DNA from: Flavobacteriaceae bacterium
GTDB lineage: Bacteria; Bacteroidota; Bacteroidia; Flavobacteriales; Flavobacteriaceae
Assembly: GCA_026710085.1 (NCBI GenBank)
Contig: JAPORT010000017.1
Span: 56,481 to 120,480, forward strand
Direction: 5' to 3'
Length of the DNA: 64,000 nt
The notes under the pieces are model-generated. The model was not told where the DNA came from and did no database searches. It was given only the letters and a program-made list of their open reading frames with translations. Every line of letters begins with the position of its first letter. Positions within the stretch are counted from its first letter, which is position 1. Made by a program: the position numbers and the translations under genes. Shown here in pieces: positions 57,442-64,000 of this stretch.

Positions 57442-57457
57442 ATACGTAAGTCCCAAA
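57352..57457 (+). repeat. Right inverted repeat of the ATPase cassette
   Basis: Inverted partner of 55957-56063. It overlaps the second half of the 56-residue frame and ends shortly after its stop. Confidence 0.8.
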
Positions 57458-57889
57458 AAAAGAATCCACTGAAATGTTGATTTGGTGAATTTTAATTGTT
57501 TTCATTCAGCAATGAGAAATAGTATTTTGAGAGATATGAAAATGATTTTGAATGAATCGAATCAGGAGAGATTTAGCACGAATTGAACGATCTAGAAAAG
57601 CCATTTCTAAAATATCACAAGCCGTTTCATCCATTGGTTATTACGAGAGGCCTTGCAAGTCTAGTTTTTTTACAAGATGGCGTAATTAAAAACATTGAAT
57701 TTGTAGGAGAATAGGTTTATAAAATGCATCATCAAACAAAGAGTGAATTGCCAACTGTCCCGTGGGCCCGTATTGAAGGAACAAGGCATTTGAGAATTTG
57801 GAATAAAACGGGAAAACAGATTGATTCGATAAAAAAGTTTGTGCTCAACATCAAACATTTCCTTGTTTATTCTTGAATGGAACTTCATA
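57442..57889. other. 450-bp spacer with coding debris
   Basis: A plus-strand stretch near 57578-57714 reads HELNDLEKPFLKYHKPFHPL and ITRGLASLVFLQDGVIKNIE to a stop but has no start. A 50-codon ATG frame at 57724-57876 (LPTVPWARIEGTRHLRIWNK) follows. On the minus strand a 77-codon frame (57670-57903) overlaps the AbiEi stop, where an AbiEii toxin gene would begin. It does not look like a nucleotidyltransferase. I call none of these a gene. Confidence 0.35.
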
Positions 57890-58708
57890 TCAAAGCGCTT
57901 CAAACTGTAAAGAAGAATTGATTTGAATGTTCCACTTGCTAATTGTTTTCCCTTTTCTGTCTTTTGATGGATCTAATGGAATATAAGACGGGGAAATCAA
58001 CGATTGAAGTTCGGAAGTAATGGGCGTTTCAATTTCCAATACATCCAGCAAATAACCCAATCGTTTGATGATTGCCTGAATGTTAGATTGTTTGATATAA
58101 TCCAAGAGTTTAGAAAAATCGATGCGATTTTTTGCTTTCGAAATTATTTTTGCTGCAACTTGAATTCCACCAACATACTTAGGACGATTGACCATATCGA
58201 GAATGGTTTTTTCAAAATCACTGCAACGAACTTGGTACATGTGGTTTAAATATTCAATCCAAATCGTTTCAAATCCATAGAATAACTTTTTCTTGTGACT
58301 GATCAACTGATATTCCATGCCTTTTATCTCAATAAAATTAGGCATCATTTGGTTTTTTAAAGCAATGTGCTGTTTTAATGGAGGGGTTTCAAGTAATCCA
58401 TGAATTTGTAATGCCGAACAATAGCCTAAATAATAATCATTAGAGCCAGTCAGCGCTTTAGCGGTTAAATAAGAATTTGGAAAAAATTCTTTTTCCATCA
58501 AATAATATGGAATAATCATGTAAAGTCCTTTTTTAAGTCTGAAGGTTAACTGACGCTCAACTAATTCTTGTAAAAAGCTTTGTACATAGGCGCTAGAGGC
58601 ATCCAAAAAATAATTTTCAGTATCCTGTTTGGTGAAATAGGGTTTGTTATTATCGATAAGGTATCTTAAAAAATTCGATGTGTTTTTAGTAATGACTTTA
58701 GTTTTCAT
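57890..58708 (-). CDS. AbiEi-family antitoxin-like transcriptional regulator
   Basis: 272 residues. The N-terminal winged helix (LRYLIDNNKPYFTKQDTENY; LQELVERQLTFRLKKGLYMI, about 12-70) is followed by the AbiEi domain (YYLGYCSALQIHGLLETPPL; YQLISHKKKLFYGFETIWIE; VRCSDFEKTILDMVNRPKYV). AbiEi normally represses and antagonises the AbiEii nucleotidyltransferase toxin in type IV toxin-antitoxin or abortive infection systems. No AbiEii is recognisable downstream, so this is an orphan or its toxin has decayed. It is preceded by a 390-bp AT-rich spacer. Confidence 0.75.
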   Translation of the reverse strand: MKTKVITKNTSNFLRYLIDNNKPYFTKQDTENYFLDASSAYVQSFLQELVERQLTFRLKKGLYMIIPYYLMEKEFFPNSYLTAKALTGSNDYYLGYCSALQIHGLLETPPLKQHIALKNQMMPNFIEIKGMEYQLISHKKKLFYGFETIWIEYLNHMYQVRCSDFEKTILDMVNRPKYVGGIQVAAKIISKAKNRIDFSKLLDYIKQSNIQAIIKRLGYLLDVLEIETPITSELQSLISPSYIPLDPSKDRKGKTISKWNIQINSSLQFEAL

Positions 58709-59095
58709 ATAATTTAAAAATAGTAAATAACCCTACAAAATAATGAAATATTGACATTTTAGTCAGAAAACGGCTCTTTATGATCAACTTTTTGAAACAA
58801 TGAATCATATTGGAGGGATTATGTATTTTTAATCCTGATAAACAGTATTATAATGATCGGATACCTATTGCTCTATCATGGAATCATTTTATTTGGAACA
58901 AGTAGATATTATTAATTCATTAATATAGAACGAATACTAATGACAATCATTATATTCCCTTTTGTGCCATCCATTATAATTTTAAGAGAATATTGAAGTT
59001 TCGAGTATTTTAATCCAAGCACATTCCCTTGAGATTGATGGAGGAATGCCACACAAACCTATTTTTGATAGATGATGCAATTCAGAATTCATAAA
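58709..59095. promoter_or_regulatory. AT-rich divergent spacer with palindrome and sulfatase promoter
   Basis: No gene is seen. TATTAAT-TC-ATTAATA at 58910-58925 is a perfect 7-bp inverted repeat. TATTTTTG at 59060-59067 matches the -7 box and predicts a start near 59074. This favours the ATG at 59096 for the sulfatase over the in-frame ATG at 59072. Confidence 0.45.
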
Positions 59096-60709
59096 ATGAT
59101 GAAAACTAGATTCAAACGATTGCTTTTTTATATAATCATTGGATTGCTTTACATGAGTTGTGATAGAAAAACAGTGGAACGCCCTAATATCGTTTGGATT
59201 GTTGCTGAAGATTTATCTCCAGAATTTCTGTCAATCTATGGCAATGAAACGGTCGAACTCCCGAATCTTGAATTGTTGGCAAAAAAAGGAATTGTCTTTA
59301 ATAATGCCTATACACCGATACCCGTTTGCGCTCCAGCACGAAGTGCTTTGATTACTGGGATGTATCCAACCACCATAGGAACTCATAACATGCGCACATA
59401 CAAAAGCAATCAAAATATCAATGAACCGACCCTTGGGATTCCAAGTTATTCTCCAATCGTCCCCCATGGAGTCAAAATGTTTACTGAATATTTGAGAATC
59501 CATGGTTACTATTGCACCAATAATGCGAAAGAAGACTATAACTTCAAATCTTTAGATTCTGGATGGGATGAATCAAGTCCCGAAGCTCATTGGAGAAATC
59601 GCCCCCAAAACACACCTTTTTTCGCCGTATTTAATTTTGGAATCACTCATGAATCGCAAATTTGGAATCAATCGAATCAACCTTTGCTGGTTAGTCCAGA
59701 GCAAGTTCCAGTCCCTCCAATTTTCCCTAATAATGAAGTGGTCAGAAAGGATTTAGCCATTGGGTATTCCAATATCATTCGATTAGATCAACAAATCGGA
59801 AAAATCATTGATCAGTTAAAAGAAGACAAACTCTTTAAAAAGAGTGTGATCTTCTTTTATGGGGATCATGGTGGACCATTTCCGAGATACAAACGATCTC
59901 TTTATGAAACGGGTATTAAAGTGCCTTTAATTGTCAAACTACCATTCAATCAATCCCGTGATACTACTAAAGATGATTTTGTAAGTTTTGTTGATTTTGC
60001 TCCTACAGTTCTTTCGTTGGCTGGAATACAACCACCAGATATTATGGATGGAAATCCATTTTTAGGTTCATTTGCCAGTCATGATTCAATCAATGAAATC
60101 TATGCAACATCCAATCGATTTGATGAAAAAATCGATATGAAAAGAGCCATCAGATCAGGAAATTATAAATTCATTCGAAATGTATATCCTGAAATCTCAA
60201 ATGCACTGGATATCAGTTATCGAAATTCCATGCCATTGATGCAAAATCTTTTTGAACTTCATAAAAACAACCAACTCGATGAGCATCAAAATAAATGGTT
60301 TGATGTCCCCAAACCCAAAACCGAATTGTATGATTTATCAGTTGATCCTTATGAATTAAATAATTTGGCTTACCAGAGTGAATACCATCAGATGGCTGAT
60401 TCGCTGAGTCAAAAGTTGGATCGATGGATGCTCTTTTCAGGGGATTTAGGGGTCTATCCTGAAAAAGAATTGATGAATCGATGGTTGATTGGAGGACAAA
60501 ATCCGATTTTATTACCTCCAACAGCGACGATTAAAAACGATTCAATTTATTTGGAAAGTCCATTGGAAGATGCGACAATCGTTTATCGAAAAAATGGAAA
60601 CAAACGTTGGGATATTTATACCCAACCGTTGTCCATCGAATGGAATTTCGAATCCAAAGCGGTACGTATTGGATATAAAGACAGTCAAGTATGGACTAAT
60701 CCGAATTAG
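59096..60709 (+). CDS. Sulfatase lipoprotein, N-sulfoglucosamine sulfohydrolase-like
   Basis: 537 residues from 59096. A lipoprotein signal ends LLYMSC (Cys22). The metal pair is E38-D39 in VAEDLS. The formylglycine site is C78-A-P-A-R82; Ala replaces the usual Ser at the fourth position, as in heparan N-sulfatase-like members. FYGDHGGPFPRYKRSLYETG supplies further ligands. The last 100 residues add a small beta domain (ESPLEDATIVYRKNGNKRWD). It should desulfate glycans at the outer membrane or cell surface. It is the third sulfatase of the window, alone in its operon. Confidence 0.87.
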   Translation: MMKTRFKRLLFYIIIGLLYMSCDRKTVERPNIVWIVAEDLSPEFLSIYGNETVELPNLELLAKKGIVFNNAYTPIPVCAPARSALITGMYPTTIGTHNMRTYKSNQNINEPTLGIPSYSPIVPHGVKMFTEYLRIHGYYCTNNAKEDYNFKSLDSGWDESSPEAHWRNRPQNTPFFAVFNFGITHESQIWNQSNQPLLVSPEQVPVPPIFPNNEVVRKDLAIGYSNIIRLDQQIGKIIDQLKEDKLFKKSVIFFYGDHGGPFPRYKRSLYETGIKVPLIVKLPFNQSRDTTKDDFVSFVDFAPTVLSLAGIQPPDIMDGNPFLGSFASHDSINEIYATSNRFDEKIDMKRAIRSGNYKFIRNVYPEISNALDISYRNSMPLMQNLFELHKNNQLDEHQNKWFDVPKPKTELYDLSVDPYELNNLAYQSEYHQMADSLSQKLDRWMLFSGDLGVYPEKELMNRWLIGGQNPILLPPTATIKNDSIYLESPLEDATIVYRKNGNKRWDIYTQPLSIEWNFESKAVRIGYKDSQVWTNPN

Positions 60710-61754
60710 ACTTCATCGAAAGATAATCCAATCGATTATGATAAACTTGTCTCCCGATAAAAAGAGCCTCTCTAAATGAGTTGGCATTGGCTTTGTTTTT
60801 TCCAGCAATATCAAAGGCAGTACCGTGATCGGGCGAAGTTCTCACTTTATCTAATCCAGCGGTAAAATTCACGCCACTACCAAAGGATAAAGCTTTAAAA
60901 GGGATCAATCCTTGATCGTGAAACATGGCTAAGGTGGCATCATACTGCCGGTGTTTTCCACTAGCAAAAAACCCATCGGCTGAAAAAGGCCCGAAAACAA
61001 ATGCTTCATTATTTCGATATTCTTTAATCACAGGGGAAATGGCATCAATTTCTTCAGACCCCATCACTCCATTGTCCCCTGAATGGGGATTTAAGCCCAA
61101 AACAGCGACTTTGGGTCGATGGATAGCAAAGTCTTGCTTTAAAGATTGTAGTAATAAATCTAATTTTTGATGTATGCGTTCTTTAGTGATCAACTGGGGA
61201 ATTTCTGATAATGAAACGTGTTCTGTGACTAAGGCAACTTTTAAATTTTCACTGACCATCATCATCAGCGTTTCTTGATTGAAAAAGTCTTTCAAATATT
61301 CTGTATGACCAGCGTATGGAAAATCTTCTGAATAACTACTTTGTTTATCGATAGGCGCAGTCACCAAACAATGAATTTTATTATGATTTAATACGTGAGT
61401 GGCTTCTTCTAATGCTAGAACAGCCATTCGCCCCGATTCAGTATTTGATTGTCCAACTTGCCATTGAAATTCTTGATGATCGCCGACTTCAAATACATTT
61501 AATGTATGATTTAATACCTTGTTATCGTCACCAATCGATCGAATTTTAGTAGGTGATTTATAATAGTTTACCACCTTATGGAGAATTTGGCTACTGCCAA
61601 AGACAATCACAGTAAAAAAATCATACATTCTTTTGTCTTCAAATGTTTTGATGATAATCTCTGGACCGATTCCATTAGGGTTTCCCATGGAAATACCAAC
61701 TAGTATTTTTTTTGGTTTTTGTGACACGTATTTTCTGACTAAATTGCTTTTCAA
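60696..61754 (-). CDS. pdxA: 4-hydroxythreonine-4-phosphate dehydrogenase
   Basis: 352 residues. It opens with ISMGNPNGIGPEIIIKTF; the metal ligands are in YAGHTEYL (near 148), AMFHDQGLIPFKAL and SPDHGTAFDIAGK. It acts in DXP-dependent vitamin B6 synthesis. Its 3' end overlaps the sulfatase 3' end by 14 bp. It is divergent from ribE with only 20 bp between the starts. In relatives it is followed by yceD-rpmF; here the accessory block intervenes. Confidence 0.95.
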   Translation of the reverse strand: MKSNLVRKYVSQKPKKILVGISMGNPNGIGPEIIIKTFEDKRMYDFFTVIVFGSSQILHKVVNYYKSPTKIRSIGDDNKVLNHTLNVFEVGDHQEFQWQVGQSNTESGRMAVLALEEATHVLNHNKIHCLVTAPIDKQSSYSEDFPYAGHTEYLKDFFNQETLMMMVSENLKVALVTEHVSLSEIPQLITKERIHQKLDLLLQSLKQDFAIHRPKVAVLGLNPHSGDNGVMGSEEIDAISPVIKEYRNNEAFVFGPFSADGFFASGKHRQYDATLAMFHDQGLIPFKALSFGSGVNFTAGLDKVRTSPDHGTAFDIAGKNKANANSFREALFIGRQVYHNRLDYLSMKSNSD

Positions 61755-61774
61755 AAGTAGTCATTCAGTAGCGT

Positions 61775-62386
61775 ATGTTTTCAGGCATTGTAGAATCCTT
61801 GGCTATGATAGAAAGCATTCATTCCAATCAGGATTCAAAAGAGTTCATCATCAATAGTCATTTATCTTCGGACTTAAGCATTGGACAGAGTCTTTCTCAC
61901 AATGGGGTGTGTTTGACGGTCACCAAGTTTGACAAATCAACCTATGGTGTGACTGTTGTTTCTGAAACTTTGCAAAGAAGTAATCTTGGCTTACTCAGAG
62001 AGGGAAGTTATCTCAATTTAGAACGAAGTTTAAAAATTGGTGATTTTCTAGATGGGCATTTGGTACAAGGACATGTGGACCAAACAGCTGTTTGCATTGA
62101 AACACCACAAGACAAAGGACCTGGATTGTATCGATTTGAATGTTACCATCCACCAAAATTTCCTATCATTGAAAAAGGATCCATTTGTCTCGATGGTATC
62201 AGTTTTACCGTTGTAGATACTGCTGATTCTCAATTCAGTATTTACATCATTCCATATAGCTACCAATCCACCAACATGCAATTTATAGAAAGGGGGACTC
62301 AAGTCAATATCGAATTTGATATCATTGGAAAATATATTACCAAGCTTTATGAGCGGAAAAAAGGGACAAGTTCTAATGATGATTAA
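61775..62386 (+). CDS. ribE: Riboflavin synthase alpha chain
   Basis: 203 residues made of two lumazine-binding repeats: MFSGIVESLAMIESIH with GVCLTVTKFD, and DGHLVQGHVDQTA with GSICLDGISFTVVD. It dismutates two 6,7-dimethyl-8-ribityllumazine molecules to riboflavin. It is divergent from pdxA at a 20-bp distance. No FMN riboswitch is seen upstream; there is no room for one. Confidence 0.95.
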   Translation: MFSGIVESLAMIESIHSNQDSKEFIINSHLSSDLSIGQSLSHNGVCLTVTKFDKSTYGVTVVSETLQRSNLGLLREGSYLNLERSLKIGDFLDGHLVQGHVDQTAVCIETPQDKGPGLYRFECYHPPKFPIIEKGSICLDGISFTVVDTADSQFSIYIIPYSYQSTNMQFIERGTQVNIEFDIIGKYITKLYERKKGTSSNDD

Positions 62387-62532
62387 AATTTGAAAGGGGA
62401 TCATTCGATACTTGATAAAACAAAGCCCTTGGTTCTTTTAGAAAAAAGATAACAAAATGAGATAGAGAATAAATTATTGGAGAAGAGAGATAGTAAAACG
62501 AGTCTAACTAACCAAAAAATACTTTCAGAGAT

Positions 62533-62811
62533 TTAATCTTCATCATCTCTATCATTATCAGAATCGCTTTTTAGTTTATTCCGAAGAATTTTCATCTCAA
62601 GTTGATGTTTTTCTTTCGCTCTCAACTCTCTAGCGTCAGATATTTTGCTTTCTTTTCGAGAGAGAAAAAAGCGATAGACAAGCCAAGAGATACCAGAAAT
62701 ACCAAGTACAACTGTAATCCAAGGGTTAACCTCTTCTATAAACATGGTGACAAGCATCACCATAGATATCCCGGCAACTTCTAAGAAAGGCAAATCTACT
62801 GTATCATCCAT
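62533..62811 (-). CDS. Small two-helix membrane protein, unknown
   Basis: 92 residues. Helix 1 is VAGISMVMLVTMFIEEVNPW and helix 2 is ITVVLGISGISWLVYRFFL. A basic-to-acidic charged tail with coiled-coil character follows (ARELRAKEKHQLEMKILRNK; SDSDNDRDDED). The layout resembles holin-like or phage-shock-type small proteins, but no family is recognised. It stands alone between ribE and the decayed transposase. Confidence 0.5.
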   Translation of the reverse strand: MDDTVDLPFLEVAGISMVMLVTMFIEEVNPWITVVLGISGISWLVYRFFLSRKESKISDARELRAKEKHQLEMKILRNKLKSDSDNDRDDED

Positions 62812-62915
62812 AGCAAAACAAAGTTAAGATATTTTTTGTTAACCAAATCGGTAAGTAAACAACCTATAAACAATCTCCTATATGATAGTGGATTTGTTTC
62901 TAATTCACGGTTCTA

Positions 62916-64000
62916 CTAAGAAAGTTGTGGAGCAAGTTTCAAGCCTCCATTAAAAAACAAGACGGCTGCTCTCAAGTTTTCGAACTTTCGATAGCCTCGA
63001 CTCATGGCCTTAATCTCTTGAGTCCTTCCATTCCATCGCTCGGCTTTGGCATTGGATTATGGGCGACATAAAGCATGACCAACGCTTTGGCAATGGTTCT
63101 GAAACATTTTGGCCACGGTAACCACTTCTTAGATGCCGGACTGAATGACGCGACCCATCCAAAGTTGGAGGTATGATGCGGCCTCCTTTCAGCCACTCGA
63201 TTCGAAAAGGGATTGCAAGTCCTCTTTGAGTTTCCAAACGCGACGGACCTCGAGGTGACTTTCTTGGACTCTTTGGAAGATTTCTTTTTGTTTTTCGGTT
63301 CGGTTGTCCTTGTTTTTTAGGATAGCCAATCGAGCCTTTTGGAGCACCGCATGTTTTTTCACTTTCCCTTGCTGTACCTAGTCCATGGCCTTATTGCGGT
63401 ATGGTATCCAATGAAACCGATCATGAATCAAGGTAACCTCAGGGAATCGTTTTTGGACAGAGTCAATGTCAGGGCACCACCTATCGGTGGTGATGGTTTT
63501 GATGTGTTTTCTTTTTTCTTTTGGAAATGGACGACGGAGGAGGTCGTGAACATGGGTGATTTTTCGTCTTTCCACCAAATCAAGCACCATTCTTTGAGTC
63601 GGATCACTGAGAATCGTCGCGTCACCATACCCTTTTGGATGGCTTTTTCATCCAAACGAATGGGCAACGGTGGGTCTTCGGAACGCCTCTTCATACCACG
63701 AGAGACGTCCCGCTTCAAGAGGCCATGGATGGTCTGAAAACCACAATGTAAGAGCTTGGCCTTTTGCGTTTGATTTCTCGTGGCTAACAGGAGATTGATG
63801 GCCCAGGTTTCAAAGAACAACGGGAACCGATGGAAGCCATCAGCCCAAGGAACATCAATCGTTTGGACACCCGCAGAAGACGAGATGCGAGATACCCGAC
63901 AATGAATGGAATACTAGTATTGAACCCAATCCGAATGACGTTAGACACACTCCTGACGACAATCGTCGATGGGTCCTCCTTCGCCAATCTCAGGGCACAC
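62916..64000 (-). pseudogene. Decayed ISL3-family transposase, cut by the window end
   Basis: Minus-strand pieces follow the ISL3 (IS204/IS1001/IS1165) order. First comes the Cys-rich N-terminal zone with VPWADGFHRFPLFFETWAIN, then LDEKAIQKGMVTRRFSVI, TITTDRWCPDIDSVQKRFPE and IHDRFHWIPYRNKAM. The C-terminus is SNAKAERWNGRTQEIKAMSR and YRKFENLRAAVLFFNGGLKL, with a stop at 62916. A TAA just before SNAKAE, a stop in the N-terminal zone and several frameshifts inactivate it. GC content is higher than in neighbouring genes. The 5' end lies beyond 64000; no terminal inverted repeat is visible at the 62.9 kb end. Confidence 0.78.

Noticed and set aside
57670..57903. AbiEii toxin gene overlapping the AbiEi stop
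   Set aside because: The position is right, but the 77 residues lack any nucleotidyltransferase motif such as GG(S/T)xxxxxxDxD, and the frame is too short.
63010..63237. Several overlapping short frames near the right end as separate genes
   Set aside because: They are pieces and shadows of one frameshifted ISL3 transposase.

Overview
The window is AT-rich DNA from a member of Bacteroidota, most likely a Flavobacteriia-type marine or aquatic bacterium. The signs are a SusC/SusD pair, gliding and secretion lipoproteins GldD and GldH with GldE, lineage-typical families (DUF4270, DUF4292, DUF6146, HU-plus-SPOR, degenerate EnvC-type M23), Cys-type sulfatases, and promoters of the TTTG...TAnnTTTG kind instead of -35/-10 boxes. 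No genus can be named from the sequence alone. Layout: 1-3.9 kb holds the end of a short glycogen-synthase-like gene, a DUF4270 lipoprotein and a PQQ-type sugar dehydrogenase. 3.9-5.5 kb is a HigB/HigA-ImmA toxin-antitoxin module with a palindromic operator. 5.6-12.4 kb has a DUF6146 protein, a YpdA-like reductase, two sulfatases bracketed by a diverged intergenic repeat, and a PlsC-type acyltransferase. 12.5-17.4 kb has a TonB-dependent receptor, then a decaying run of tiny membrane and coiled-coil genes. 18.0-23.5 kb is core: atpD-atpC, recX, an HU-SPOR protein, envC-like and DUF4292. 23.6-25.0 kb is a GC-richer decayed surface lipoprotein with G9 and C9 tracts. 25.2-34.4 kb is core again: an M16 protease pair, an HMA-domain lipoprotein, gldD-gldE, mutY, HU, a 30-residue ultra-basic protein and rng. 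34.4-36.1 kb is a rotted DNA methyltransferase locus. 36.4-45 kb has a multi-domain sigma-like protein, trpS, tRNA-Val, and the operon trhO, ricT, gldH, PBP1A. 45.1-49.6 kb is a SusC/SusD pair whose signal peptide contains a T10-A-T-G9 tract. 49.8-53.5 kb is the yceD-rpmF-fabH-accB-accC operon. 53.5-60.7 kb is an accessory block: catalase plus ankyrin protein, an AAA ATPase bracketed by inverted repeats, an AbiEi antitoxin and a third sulfatase. 60.7-62.8 kb has pdxA, ribE and a small membrane protein. 62.9-64.0 kb is a decayed ISL3-type transposase running off the end. How the genes fit together: the sulfatases, TonB receptor and SusC/D suggest scavenging of sulfated glycans through the outer membrane. 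The Gld proteins imply gliding motility and type IX secretion. The accessory blocks (HigBA, AbiEi, decayed methyltransferase, ISL3, ATPase cassette, small membrane genes) sit between conserved core blocks and are mostly in stages of decay. The best candidates for something new are the ATPase cassette at 55.8-57.5 kb, the homopolymer tracts that could make surface proteins phase-variable, and the sigma-like multi-domain protein at 36.5 kb.
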